Source: Hyalangium gracile (GTDB taxonomy: Bacteria; Myxococcota; Myxococcia; Myxococcales; Myxococcaceae). From it: DNA of 64,000 nucleotides. Positions 1 through 8,328 of the stretch are shown in pieces. Numbering within the stretch: position 1 is the stretch's first letter; each line of letters begins with the position of its first letter. Under the pieces are notes generated by a model. That model searched no databases, was not told where the DNA came from, and was given only the letters and a program-made list of their open reading frames with translations. Both the position numbers and the translations under genes were made by a program. The DNA lies in assembly GCF_020103725.1 (NCBI RefSeq), contig NZ_JAHXBG010000001.1, forward strand, positions 620,001 through 684,000, read 5' to 3'.

Positions 1-632
1 CCCGGTACTCGGTGGCTCCGGAGGCGCGGCGCGCGGCGCTCGAGGTCATCGACCGCCAGTCCCGGCGCTGCGCCAGCCTGCTCAAGGCGCTGATCGACTT
101 CTCGAGCCGCCCGGCCGAGATCCACCTGCCCTGCGAGGTGCGCTCGGTGGTGGAGCGCGTTATCGAAATGGCGCGGCCCGAGCTGTCCCAGCGCGGCGTG
201 CACCTCGAGCAGCGGCTCGAGGGCGGGGAGCCGCCCTGGGTCCACGTGCACGCGGTGGAGATGGAGAGCGCCCTGCTCTGCGTGGTGAGGAACGCGGTGG
301 AGGCCAGTCCGCCGGAGGCGACGGTGACGATCGAGGCCCGGCCCACGACGCGAGAGGGAGTGCAGGGGGTGGAGGTGCGCGTGAGCGACCGGGGGCCGGG
401 GATTCCGGACGAGCTGCTGTCCCGCGTCGTCGAGCCGTTCTTCACCACGAAGCCGCCAGGAGAGGGCATCGGGTTGGGGCTCTCGCTGGCCCACCGCTTC
501 ATCGAGTCGCACGGAGGTGCCTTGAACATCGACAGTCAGCTGGGCCAGGGGACGACGGTGAGGATGTGGCTCCCCGCGGCTCCCGTGAGTCAGCCGTCCA
601 CGCTTCACGCCGCGGAGGTTCGAGCGCCATGA
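1..632 (+). CDS. sensor histidine kinase, C-terminal part (5' end outside window)
   Basis: The frame is open from the first bases, so the protein is cut at its N terminus. What remains is the end of the dimerisation helix (RRCASLLKALIDFS) followed by a complete HATPase_c domain: N-box VVRNAVEASP, G1 box SDRGPGIPDE, F-box VEPFFTTK and G2 box GIGLGLSL. The phosphoacceptor histidine lies upstream of the window. The stop overlaps the start of the following receiver gene (ATGA), so the two are co-translated and probably form a two-component pair. Signal and sensor domain cannot be seen. Confidence 0.93.
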   Translation, partial: RYSVAPEARRAALEVIDRQSRRCASLLKALIDFSSRPAEIHLPCEVRSVVERVIEMARPELSQRGVHLEQRLEGGEPPWVHVHAVEMESALLCVVRNAVEASPPEATVTIEARPTTREGVQGVEVRVSDRGPGIPDELLSRVVEPFFTTKPPGEGIGLGLSLAHRFIESHGGALNIDSQLGQGTTVRMWLPAAPVSQPSTLHAAEVRAP

Positions 633-1066
633 ACACCATGGATTTCTGGGACGACGAGGCCCCGGTCCCGCTGAAGCATCACGAGCGCATCCTGCTGGTG
701 GATGACGAGTTCGATGTGCGCGAGGGCCTGGCGAAGCTCCTTCGGATGGAGGGGTATGTCGTCACCACGGCGGAGAACGGCATGGTGGCGCTCGAGCGGG
801 CGAAGACCCAGGAGTTCGATCTGGCGCTCACGGACCTGCGGATGCCGGGGCTGAGCGGCGTCGAGGTGCTCATCGGCCTGAAGAAGCTGCACCCGAAGCT
901 GCCGGTGATCGTCGTCACGGGCTTCGCCTCGGATGCGACGCGGGCCAACTGCCTGCGCGAGGGCGCCTACGGCTTCGTCGCCAAGCCGTTCGACCTGGAC
1001 CAGCTGCTGAGCTTCATCGAGAAGGCCATCGAGGTGGAGAAGCCCACCCACCCGCCTGGGCAGTGA
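629..1066 (+). CDS. single-domain response regulator (CheY-like receiver)
   Basis: 145-residue protein made of one receiver domain after a short acidic leader (MNTMDFWDDEAP). The acidic pocket (LLVDDE), phospho-acceptor Asp (LTDLRMP), switch Thr (VVVTGFA) and conserved Lys (AKPFD) are all present, so it should be phosphorylatable. No output domain follows. The ATG at 629 is preferred because GGAGGTT lies a few bases upstream and it overlaps the kinase stop; an earlier in-frame ATG at 566 lies inside the kinase gene. It is probably the partner of the upstream kinase; target unknown. Confidence 0.93.
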   Translation: MNTMDFWDDEAPVPLKHHERILLVDDEFDVREGLAKLLRMEGYVVTTAENGMVALERAKTQEFDLALTDLRMPGLSGVEVLIGLKKLHPKLPVIVVTGFASDATRANCLREGAYGFVAKPFDLDQLLSFIEKAIEVEKPTHPPGQ

Positions 1067-1132
1067 GCGAACGGTCGACCTTTCCGAGTGGTTTCTATCG
1101 GGAGCAGGAGAGATTCGTAATATGGGCGCGCC

Positions 1133-2581
1133 ATGCCCTCGTCCGTCCTCCTGCTGTTGATGCTCGCCGCCGCACCGGATGTCATCCCCTCGCGCGAGGC
1201 CTTCGAGCCGCCCGCCGGGTCCACCAAATCCACGACCGAGGCCGCGCCCGTCGTGAACCCGGCCACCATTGCCGCGGATGCGCAGTTCGCCAAGGGCGTC
1301 GAGGCCCTCAAGGCCCAGGATGCCGCCGCCGCCATCGCCGCGCTCTCCTTCTGCGTGGAGGCCGCCCCCAAGCGCGCGGACTGCCGCTGGGAGCTGGGCT
1401 GGGCGTACTCGCTCCAGAACAGGTGGGCCGAGGCGCTCGTGCAGTGGCAGGAGGTCCAGAAGCTGAAGCCGGACCAGCCGGACCTGGAGAATGCCCTGTC
1501 CCAGGCCCGCGCCCAGGCCGCGCTCCAGGAGAAGCTGGCGAAGCCTCCCGAGCCCACGAAGCGCCCGGCGCCGCCCGCGGAAGCCAAGGTGCGCATCCGC
1601 GCCGTGGGAGACGTGATGCTCGGCACCACCGTGCCCGAGGGCCACCTCCCCCCCGAGGGCCCTGACGGTGTCCTCGCCGGCGTGCGCTCGCTCCTGGAGG
1701 ACGCGGACGTCACCTTCGTGAACCTCGAGGGCCCGCTGTGCGATGGCGGCACGACGAACAAGTGCCGCTCGCCCAAGGGCTGCTACGCGTTCCGCTCGCC
1801 CACCGCGTACGGCCAGGCGCTGAAGGACGCGGGCGTGGACGTGGCCTCCACGGCGAACAACCACTCGGGAGACTTCGGCGAGGAGTGCCGCCGCCAGACG
1901 GAGGGCACGCTGGACAGGCTCGGCATCACCTGGAGCGGACCGCCGGGCAGCGTGGCCACGGTGGAGCGCAACGGGCTGCGCATCGGCATGGTGGCGTTCC
2001 ACACCTCCCCGGCCTGCAACCACCTCAACAACCTGCCGGTGGCCAAGGAGCTGGTGCGCTCGGTGGCCGCCAGCCATGACCTCGTCATCGTCTCCTTCCA
2101 CGGCGGCGCCGAGGGCGCCAAGGCCCTGCACGTGCCGCACGGCAAGGAGAAGTTCATGGGCGAGGACCGCGGGGACCTGCGCGCCTTCACGCACGGCGTG
2201 GTGGACGCGGGCGCGCACCTCGTCCTGGGCCACGGCCCACACGTGGCCCGGGCCATGGAGTTCTACAAGGGTCGGCTCATCGCCTACTCGATGGGGAACT
2301 TCGCCACCTACGGGCGCTTCACCCTGACGGGGAACCAGGGGCTGGGCATGGTGCTCGAGGTGGAGCTGGACCGCGCGGGCCGCTTCCTCTCGGGCCGCAT
2401 CCTCCCCACCCGCCAGGAAGGCGAGGGCATCCCCGTGCCGGATCCGCGCAACGCCGTCATCTCCCTGGTGCGCAAGCTGACGGCCGAGGACTTCCCCCAG
2501 ACGGGCGCGCAGATTGCGGAGGACGGCGTGCTCTCTCCGCGCGGCAAGGCGGCGCTGTCCACCCAGAAGGACGCGCCGTAG
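1133..2581 (+). CDS. CapA/PgsA-family metallophosphatase-like protein with N-terminal TPR
   Basis: 482 residues. A hydrophobic start (SSVLLLLMLAAAP) suggests export. Residues about 45-135 look like TPR helices (AQFAKGVEALKAQDAAAAIAAL). From about 158 on comes a CapA (PF09587) domain: RAVGDVMLG, VNLEGPL, TANNHSGDFG, VSFHGG and LVLGHGPHVARAMEFYKGRLIAYSMGNF, which supply the usual metal-binding Asp, Glu, Asn and His residues. The family is linked to poly-gamma-glutamate or capsule synthesis, but most myxobacterial members are uncharacterised. It stands alone, in the same direction as the two-component pair but 66 bp after it. Confidence 0.85.
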   Translation: MPSSVLLLLMLAAAPDVIPSREAFEPPAGSTKSTTEAAPVVNPATIAADAQFAKGVEALKAQDAAAAIAALSFCVEAAPKRADCRWELGWAYSLQNRWAEALVQWQEVQKLKPDQPDLENALSQARAQAALQEKLAKPPEPTKRPAPPAEAKVRIRAVGDVMLGTTVPEGHLPPEGPDGVLAGVRSLLEDADVTFVNLEGPLCDGGTTNKCRSPKGCYAFRSPTAYGQALKDAGVDVASTANNHSGDFGEECRRQTEGTLDRLGITWSGPPGSVATVERNGLRIGMVAFHTSPACNHLNNLPVAKELVRSVAASHDLVIVSFHGGAEGAKALHVPHGKEKFMGEDRGDLRAFTHGVVDAGAHLVLGHGPHVARAMEFYKGRLIAYSMGNFATYGRFTLTGNQGLGMVLEVELDRAGRFLSGRILPTRQEGEGIPVPDPRNAVISLVRKLTAEDFPQTGAQIAEDGVLSPRGKAALSTQKDAP

Positions 2582-2659
2582 CGCGCCTCCACTGTTGAGA
2601 GCAGAAACCTGAAGACAGGCTGCTTTCCCCGAGGGTCCTGATTCATTGGAGTCCCAAGA

Positions 2660-3964
2660 GTGGGAACGCAGCCCACCGAGCGCGGATCCGAGGTTTGGGT
2701 TACAAGAGAAGTCGCCGTGCCCGCACTCCGTCTCTCGCGCTTCTCCTCGCTCCGGGCCTTCGAGCATCCCGGCTACCTTCCGGTCTGGACCGGGGCGCTG
2801 GTGTCCAACGTCGGCACGTGGATGGAGACGGTGGCGCTCGGCGTGTACGTCACCCAGGTGACAGGCCAGGCCGAGTGGACGGGCGGTGTGGTGGCGCTCT
2901 CCTACGCGCCGAGCGTGGTGCTCTCTCCGCTGGGTGGAGCGCTGGCGGATCGCTTCGACCGGCGGGCCTACGTGGCCGTGGGCTCGCTGGGGCAGATGTT
3001 GCTCGCCGTGTTTCTCGCGGTGCTCGCCTTCACGGACACCCTCAGCGTGCCGCTGGTGGCCGTGGCCGCTTTCCTCAACGGCTGCATCAACATGCTCGCC
3101 GGGCCGGCGTTCTCCACGCTGCTCGCGGAGCTCGTCCCGCCGGAGGATCTCCACAGCGCGCTGAGCCTGAACTCCGCCCAGTTCAACATGGGGCGCATCA
3201 TCGGCCCGTTGCTCGGCACGGTGGTGCTGGCCATCGGCGGCATCTCCTGGGCGCTGCTCATCAACGCGCTCTCCTTCATGGCGGTGCTGGCCGCGCTGTG
3301 GAGGCTGCGCACGCCGGTGCAGTCCAAGCCCTTCGTCCTCGAGGGCCTGCTGAAGTCCCTGTGGGATGACATCGGCCGGGGGATACAGGTGGCGCACGAG
3401 GACGCGGGCATCCGGCTGGTGCTGGCGAGCACGCTCATCGTCGGGCTGCTCGTGGCGCCCTTCATCGGCCTGGTGCCGGTGTTCGCCATCCAGGTGTTCG
3501 GCCTGGGAGCCTCGGCCGCGTCGCTGCTCGTCACCTGCCAGGGAGCGGGGGCGGTGGTGGCGGCGATTGGAGTGGGCGCGCTGATCGACGCCTTCGGGCG
3601 CAAGCGTGTGCTCGAGGGAGTGATGCTGTCCCTGGGGCCCATCGCCGCGCTGTACTGGCTGTCGCCGACGTTGGTGTTGGCGGCGGTGAGCATCTTCCTG
3701 CTGGGGGCCAGCTACCTCATCTGCCTGACGGGCATCCACACCGTCTGCCAGGTGCGTGCGCCCCGAGAATTGCGAGCGCGCCTGAGCAGCCTGTACGGCA
3801 TGGTGCTCAACGGCGGGTATGCGCTGGGCGTGTGGCTGCAGGGCGCGCTGGCGGACCGGGTGGGGGTGCGCCTGGTGACCGTCACCGCCGCCGTGCTCTT
3901 CCTGGCGCTGGTGCTGTCCGTGAAGCTGCTGCGGCCGCGCAGCTTCGACGCCACGGAGGCGTGA
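2660..3964 (+). CDS. MFS transporter (EntS/MFS_3-like exporter)
   Basis: About 434 residues with a succession of hydrophobic helices and the MFS loop signature between helices 2 and 3 (GGALADRFDRR). The opening, HPGYLPVWTGALVSNVGTWMETVALGVYV, is typical of the enterobactin-exporter-like MFS_3 group. A second half beginning about residue 220 repeats the six-helix pattern. Substrate cannot be predicted. Starts at GTG 2660 and GTG 2717 are both possible; the second lies directly before the conserved sequence and would remove a poorly conserved 19-residue leader. Confidence 0.88.
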   Translation: MGTQPTERGSEVWVTREVAVPALRLSRFSSLRAFEHPGYLPVWTGALVSNVGTWMETVALGVYVTQVTGQAEWTGGVVALSYAPSVVLSPLGGALADRFDRRAYVAVGSLGQMLLAVFLAVLAFTDTLSVPLVAVAAFLNGCINMLAGPAFSTLLAELVPPEDLHSALSLNSAQFNMGRIIGPLLGTVVLAIGGISWALLINALSFMAVLAALWRLRTPVQSKPFVLEGLLKSLWDDIGRGIQVAHEDAGIRLVLASTLIVGLLVAPFIGLVPVFAIQVFGLGASAASLLVTCQGAGAVVAAIGVGALIDAFGRKRVLEGVMLSLGPIAALYWLSPTLVLAAVSIFLLGASYLICLTGIHTVCQVRAPRELRARLSSLYGMVLNGGYALGVWLQGALADRVGVRLVTVTAAVLFLALVLSVKLLRPRSFDATEA

Positions 3965-4103
3965 GGCGCGGCAGCAACGCCGCCTTCCAGGCGAGCGAGC
4001 GGAGGTAGGCTTCTTCCCGGGAAGCTTGGTGGGGAGCACCGTCGCCCCGAGATTGAGCCTCGGAAAGCGCGGGCCTTCCGCGCCCGGAACGAGGAGACCC
4101 ACC

Positions 4104-4382
4104 ATGAGCAGCCGGAAGTACGACCCCCTCAAGGGCGGCAAGGAGGCCTCCCACAAGCCCCCGTTCGCCAAGGACCGTGTGGAGCGCGGACTGGAGGCCG
4201 ATGACACCAAGCCCCTGTACGCCGACGAGTCCAGACACGACACCCGCGAGCAGAAGTTCGCCTTCGACAGCGACGGCCCGGTGGGCGGAGACGTGCCGGA
4301 CATCCGCAGCCCCATCGACGAGGCGGACGAGCTCGAGCGCGAGCAGCGCGGCCGCGAGAAGGCCGAGGAAGATCAGAGTTAG
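4104..4382 (+). CDS. small charged hypothetical protein (92 aa)
   Basis: 92 residues, very hydrophilic and rich in Asp, Glu, Lys and Arg, with no membrane segment (starts MSSRKYDPLKGGKEASH, ends EREQRGREKAEEDQS). The ATG at 4104 has GAGGAG nine bases upstream, better than the longer frame from 4026. I do not recognise the family. Composition suggests an intrinsically disordered cytoplasmic protein. It is followed by a long non-coding stretch. Confidence 0.65.
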   Translation: MSSRKYDPLKGGKEASHKPPFAKDRVERGLEADDTKPLYADESRHDTREQKFAFDSDGPVGGDVPDIRSPIDEADELEREQRGREKAEEDQS

Positions 4383-4518
4383 GGCGCCGATCAGGTTGAG
4401 ACGTAGCGCCGACGGTAGAGGGGGCAGGCAACAGGCAAGAGGGAGCGAGGTTTTCCAAGGGAGAGCCAGAGGGTCGCTGGCACTCGGGCAGGAGCACGGA
4501 CGTACGCTGCAGGGGACA

Positions 4519-4597
4519 CAGGTCGCGGGTCCCTCGTCACGGTGCGGGGCCCCCCGGCGGCTGCCGGGTCCTCCCGCCCCGGCCGTCCCGCTCGCCC
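4519..4597 (+). repeat. structured repeat element, copy A
   Basis: Member of a four-copy family in this window. Conserved blocks are CAGGTCGCGGGTCCCTCG at the left end and GGCCGTCCCGCTC at the right. Predicted fold: outer stem GCGGG/CCCGC, a G+C middle stem, and an inner stem CCGGC/GCCGG. In copies C and D the inner stem is CCATC/GATGG, so both sides changed together. Confidence 0.75.
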
Positions 4598-4742
4598 AGG
4601 ATGGGAACGAACGGGCCCAGTGCTCACAAGCCCAGGGGGCCAGGTGCCATCGGTCCACAGTCGTACCTGGGGCACCTGATGGCGCTGTCCCCGCTGCGCT
4701 ACCCGCGCCCCGGGGGTGAACTCCTGAGCCGTGAGTCGTGGA

Positions 4743-4817
4743 AGAGCGGGACGCCGGGGCGGGCGGACCCGTCCCAACGGGGGGACCCGCCCCGCAGCGA
4801 GGGACCCGCGACCTGTG
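4743..4817 (-). repeat. structured repeat element, copy B (inverted to copy A)
   Basis: Reverse orientation to copy A, 145 bp away. It keeps the CAGGTCGCGGGTCCCTCG and GTCCCGCTC ends, and its own compensated inner stem CCGT/ACGG and middle stem GGGGCGGG/CCCGCCCC. Copies A and B thus form a convergent pair, in the same relative arrangement as C and D around the parS array. Confidence 0.75.
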
Positions 4818-4999
4818 GCTCCCTTCTCCGTGGCTCCGTGTCTGCGGCCCTCGAGCGGAGCCTCCAGTCCCGCTGCACCACTCGCCGCATCCCTGTCGAA
4901 GCTGGAAGACGTGAGCTTCTGGTAATTCGGTGATCTGACTCACTCACTCTGAGGAAGTTCCTGCACCCCGGAGGGAGGCGCCCTGTCGGCGGACCGGCA

Positions 5000-5022
5000 G
5001 CGAACTGGTATGACAAGCAGAC
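5000..5022 (+). repeat. 23-bp dispersed repeat, copy 1
   Basis: A 23-bp stretch with core CTGGTATGACAAG is repeated exactly at 35680-35702, and similarity continues for a few bases (GTTCG). Both copies are intergenic. The core is an imperfect palindrome resembling GntR/FadR-type operators, so it could be a regulator site; the resemblance is only at motif level. Confidence 0.55.
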
Positions 5023-5181
5023 CCGTTCGCACAGGTTTCGCCGGCAAGGGGGGTGGACCGGACGCGGGGCGGCCTTGGGCCCTCTGCCTGTTTCAGGTTG
5101 TGCGGACTCTTGCAGAGGGCGTGAAAAGACTTCTTCGGACCCACTGAGCCGCCCGGGCAGCGAGCAGCCCTGAAAAGCAGA

Positions 5182-5211
5182 GCGCCGGAGCCCCCTGAGG
5201 AGCTCCGGCGC
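5182..5211 (-). terminator. hairpin downstream of the M16 operon
   Basis: A perfect 10-bp stem GCGCCGGAGC/GCTCCGGCGC with a 10-nt loop lies just past the stop of the minus-strand M16 gene. No strong T-tract follows, which is common in high-GC genomes. Confidence 0.6.
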
Positions 5212-5237
5212 CTGGCACTGCCCCGGTGAGCAGGAGG

Positions 5238-6758
5238 CTACGGCTTCGCGGCCTTGCCCGGAGCCGGCGCACCCGCTCCCGCCACGTCCACCGGCACCAG
5301 CTTGCCCAGGTTCAGCGTGGCCACCTGCTGCTGGAGGACGTCGGGATCCCCCACGAGGATGATCTGCATCGCCGCCGGGTTGAGGTACGCCTCGGCCACG
5401 CGCTGCACCTCGGCCGGGGTGGCCTTCTCCAGGCCGGCGATCTGCCGGGAGAACTCATCCATGGGCAGCCGCTTGAAGAAGAGCGAGGCGGCGTTGGCGC
5501 CCACCCACTGCACCGTCTCGAAGAAGCCGGGGTAGGAGCGGATGAGGCCCTCGCGAGCGGCCTCCAACTCCTTGGAGGTGATGGGGCGGCTCTTCAGCTC
5601 GTTCAGCTCGCGGACGAACTCCGCCACGGCCGGGCCCGTCACGTTGGCGCGCACCGAGGAGTACGCGGTGAGCGGGCCCACGCCCAGCCGCGACTCGGAG
5701 CTGGCGCTGGCGCCGTAGGTGTAGCCCTTGGCCTCGCGCAGGTTCATGTTCAGCCGGCTGCCGAAGAACCCGCCGAACACCGTGGTGGCCAGATCCAGCG
5801 CGTACTCGTCCGGGTGGCCCGCGGCGATGCCGGGACGGCCCACCATGACGAAGGTCTGCTCCAGCCCCGGCTTGTACACCACGCGCAGCGCCTCACGCGG
5901 CGGAGCGGGCGGAGCGGGCGGCACCGGCGGCGGCACCGCCTCGCCCTTCCAGTCCCCGAAGTACTTCCGGGCCCACTCCACGGCCTGCTCCTTGGTGACG
6001 TCCCCCACCACCACGAGCGCCGCCGCCTTGGGGCCCACGTTCTTCTGGTAGAAGCGCTTCACGTCCTGCAGCGTGAGCTTGTCCAGCGTGGCGGGCACAC
6101 CGGACACGGGGTGGCCGTACGGGTGGTGCGCGCCGAACACGGCCTGCTGGTAGGCCAGGCTGGCCAGGAACCAGGGGATGCCCAGCCGCCGCACCAGGTC
6201 CGCCTGCTGCTGCTTCTTGCGCCGCTCGAAGTCCTTCTGCGCGAGCGTGGGCCGGCGCGCCACGTCCGACAGCAGCGAGAGCGCCTTGTCCACGTGGCGC
6301 GTCAGCACGCGCGCGCCCACCATGGCGCCATCCGCGCTGACCGACACCGAGGGCGACACGCCCAGGTCCGCGAAGGCGTTGTCCAGGGCGACGGTGTCCT
6401 TTCCGCCCGCGCCCTCGAGCAGCATCCGGTAGGAGATGTCCGCCAGGCCCCACTGCCCGGCCGGGTCCTGCGCGCCGCCGGCGGCGAAGGCTACGCCCAG
6501 GAAGACGAGCGGCAGCTCGCGGCGCGAGTTCACCAGCACGGTGAGGCCGTTCTCCAGCTTCACCTGCTCGAAGACGGGCAGCACCAGCTCGGGAGACTTG
6601 CCCGTGCCCGGCATCCGCGCGCGGAAGGCCTCGGGGTCCTCCGTGCGGGGCGCCTCGGCCTGGGGCGCGGGCGCGGGCGCGGGCTTCGTCTCGGCCGGGG
6701 GGGTGGTGGCGCAGGAGGCCAGGGCGAGGAGGCAGAGCGCGAGGAAGAGGCGACGCAT
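5238..6758 (-). CDS. M16-family peptidase-like lipoprotein lacking the zinc motif (inactive subunit)
   Basis: About 506 residues beginning MRRLFLALCLLALASCATTP, a lipoprotein signal with lipobox LASC. It has the two-lobed M16 fold (LENGLTVLVNSRRELP; C-terminal RLNMNLREAKGYTYGASA), but the position of the catalytic HxxEH reads YRMLLEG, so zinc binding is lost. The C-terminal half keeps the substrate-contact segment. It overlaps the end of the active M16 gene by an ATGA, suggesting a heterodimer of active and inactive subunits as in other bacterial M16B pairs. A GTG three bases upstream (6761) could also be the start. Confidence 0.88.
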   Translation of the reverse strand: MRRLFLALCLLALASCATTPPAETKPAPAPAPQAEAPRTEDPEAFRARMPGTGKSPELVLPVFEQVKLENGLTVLVNSRRELPLVFLGVAFAAGGAQDPAGQWGLADISYRMLLEGAGGKDTVALDNAFADLGVSPSVSVSADGAMVGARVLTRHVDKALSLLSDVARRPTLAQKDFERRKKQQQADLVRRLGIPWFLASLAYQQAVFGAHHPYGHPVSGVPATLDKLTLQDVKRFYQKNVGPKAAALVVVGDVTKEQAVEWARKYFGDWKGEAVPPPVPPAPPAPPREALRVVYKPGLEQTFVMVGRPGIAAGHPDEYALDLATTVFGGFFGSRLNMNLREAKGYTYGASASSESRLGVGPLTAYSSVRANVTGPAVAEFVRELNELKSRPITSKELEAAREGLIRSYPGFFETVQWVGANAASLFFKRLPMDEFSRQIAGLEKATPAEVQRVAEAYLNPAAMQIILVGDPDVLQQQVATLNLGKLVPVDVAGAGAPAPGKAAKP

Positions 6759-8149
6759 CACTTGTTCTCCTTCGGAGCGGCGGGGGCCTGCGGCGGCGGC
6801 ACGGCGTGCAGCACGACGCGCGCGTCCGGACGCAGCATCTCGTTGGCGTAGCGCTTCACGTCCTCCAGCGACACGGCCTGGTAGCGCGCCAGGTCCTGCG
6901 CCAGGTAGCTCGGCTCGCCGATGAAGTGGTTGTAGCTCTGGAGCACGTCCGCCTTGCCGCCGAAGCCGCCCACGGACTCCAGCCCGGAGAGCATCTGCGT
7001 GTCATAGCGGGTGCGGGCGCGGTTGAGCTCCTCCTGGGTGATGCCGCTCTTGCGCAGCTCCTCCAGCACCGCGTCCACCTCCTTCTTCAGCGTCTCGGTG
7101 GAGACGCCGGGCCGCGCCACCACCTCGATGGTGAAGGCCGACTGCGCGCCCAGGCTCTCCTGGCTGGCCTCCACGCTCTGGGCGATCTGCTTGTCCAGCA
7201 CCAGGCGCTTGTAGAGACGGCTGGCCTTGCCGGTGGCCAGCACCGTGGCCAGCACGTCCGCGGCGGCGTCCCCCTCGGTGAGGTAGGCCGGGCTGTGCCA
7301 GGCCAGGCTGAGCATGGGCAGGGTGGCCACCGTCTCGTCGTGGCGGATGACCGTCTCGCGCGTGAGCTTCACCGGCGCCACCTGGGGCTTGTCCGGCTTG
7401 GGGCCGCCAGGCAGGGTGCCGAAGTACTTCTCCACCAGGGCCTTCGTCTTGGCCACGTCGAAGTCTCCGACGATGGTGAGCGTGGCGTTGGCGGGCGCGT
7501 ACCACTTGCGGAAGAAGCCCTTCACGTCGTCCAGGCTGGCGGCGTCCAGGTCCTTCATCGAGCCAATCACCGCCCCGTGGTACGGGTGCGGCAGCGGGAA
7601 GAGGGCGTGCCACAGCTTCTCGTTGGCCAGGCCGTAGGGCGCCGTCTCGGTGCCCTGGCGGCGCTCGTTCTTCACCACCTCCTTCTGCGTCTGCAGCTTC
7701 TCCTCGGTGAGCGCGTCCAGCAGGAAGCCCATGCGGTCGCTCTCCAGCCAGAGCGCCGTCTCCAGGTGGTTGCTGGGCACCGTCTCGAAGTAGTTGGTGC
7801 GGTCGTAGTTGGTGGTGCCGTTGAGGTCCGTGGCGCCAATCTGCTCGAGCAGCGAGATGTGGACGTCATCCGCCACGTTCTTGGAGCCCTGGAACATCAT
7901 GTGCTCGAAGAGGTGGGCAAACCCGGTGCGGCCTGGGGCTTCGTGGTAGGCGCCCACGTGATACCAGAGGTTCACCGAGACGATGGGCAGCTTGCGGTCC
8001 ACGGAGAGGATGACCTCCAGACCGTTCTTGAGCTTGTACTTCTCGTAGGGGATGGAGAGGACCTCGCGGCCAGGCTCCAGCGGCTTCGCCTCCTGGGCGA
8101 GCGCGGGCAGACCGAGCGCGAGGACGACGGCTGCGACGAGGGCTTTCAT
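6758..8149 (-). CDS. M16-family zinc metallopeptidase (active subunit)
   Basis: 463 residues with a signal peptide (MKALVAAVVLALGLPALAQ), so periplasmic or outer-membrane associated. The zinc motif HLFEH is intact about residue 85, with the downstream Glu expected in the TEEKLQTQKEVVKNE region. The M16_C domain covers about residues 190-370. It is the first gene of a two-gene operon with the inactive subunit that follows. Likely role is degradation of peptides or misfolded proteins in the envelope. Confidence 0.92.
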   Translation of the reverse strand: MKALVAAVVLALGLPALAQEAKPLEPGREVLSIPYEKYKLKNGLEVILSVDRKLPIVSVNLWYHVGAYHEAPGRTGFAHLFEHMMFQGSKNVADDVHISLLEQIGATDLNGTTNYDRTNYFETVPSNHLETALWLESDRMGFLLDALTEEKLQTQKEVVKNERRQGTETAPYGLANEKLWHALFPLPHPYHGAVIGSMKDLDAASLDDVKGFFRKWYAPANATLTIVGDFDVAKTKALVEKYFGTLPGGPKPDKPQVAPVKLTRETVIRHDETVATLPMLSLAWHSPAYLTEGDAAADVLATVLATGKASRLYKRLVLDKQIAQSVEASQESLGAQSAFTIEVVARPGVSTETLKKEVDAVLEELRKSGITQEELNRARTRYDTQMLSGLESVGGFGGKADVLQSYNHFIGEPSYLAQDLARYQAVSLEDVKRYANEMLRPDARVVLHAVPPPQAPAAPKENK

Positions 8150-8328
8150 GCGCGGCTTGCGCCTCCTTGGGTGCCCCTGCGCTTAGCACGTGCCACCGCC
8201 CGGGTGGGGAGAGATCAATCGAGGGAACAAGCGCCTGCGTCCATCTCCCGCCTGGGCAGTTGTCAGGCAGGGGAGCGCGGATAGTTGGGGAAGGAACAAC
8301 TGCGGCGCTGTTCGGTTGTGGGCGCCCG

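Larger units (their letters stand above)
4383..5237. other. 855-bp intergenic region with repeats, no credible gene
   Basis: No frame here shows codon bias or a recognisable family. The stretch holds two inverted copies of the structured repeat (4519-4597 and 4743-4817), one copy of a 23-bp dispersed repeat (5000-5022), and the terminator hairpin of the minus-strand M16 genes (5182-5211). Confidence 0.6.

Noticed and set aside
605-4315. Long minus-strand open frame of 1236 codons
   Set aside because: It lies opposite a response regulator, CapA and MFS genes that have clear domains. Long antisense frames are common at 70% GC; its translation is low-complexity His/Arg/Gly-rich.
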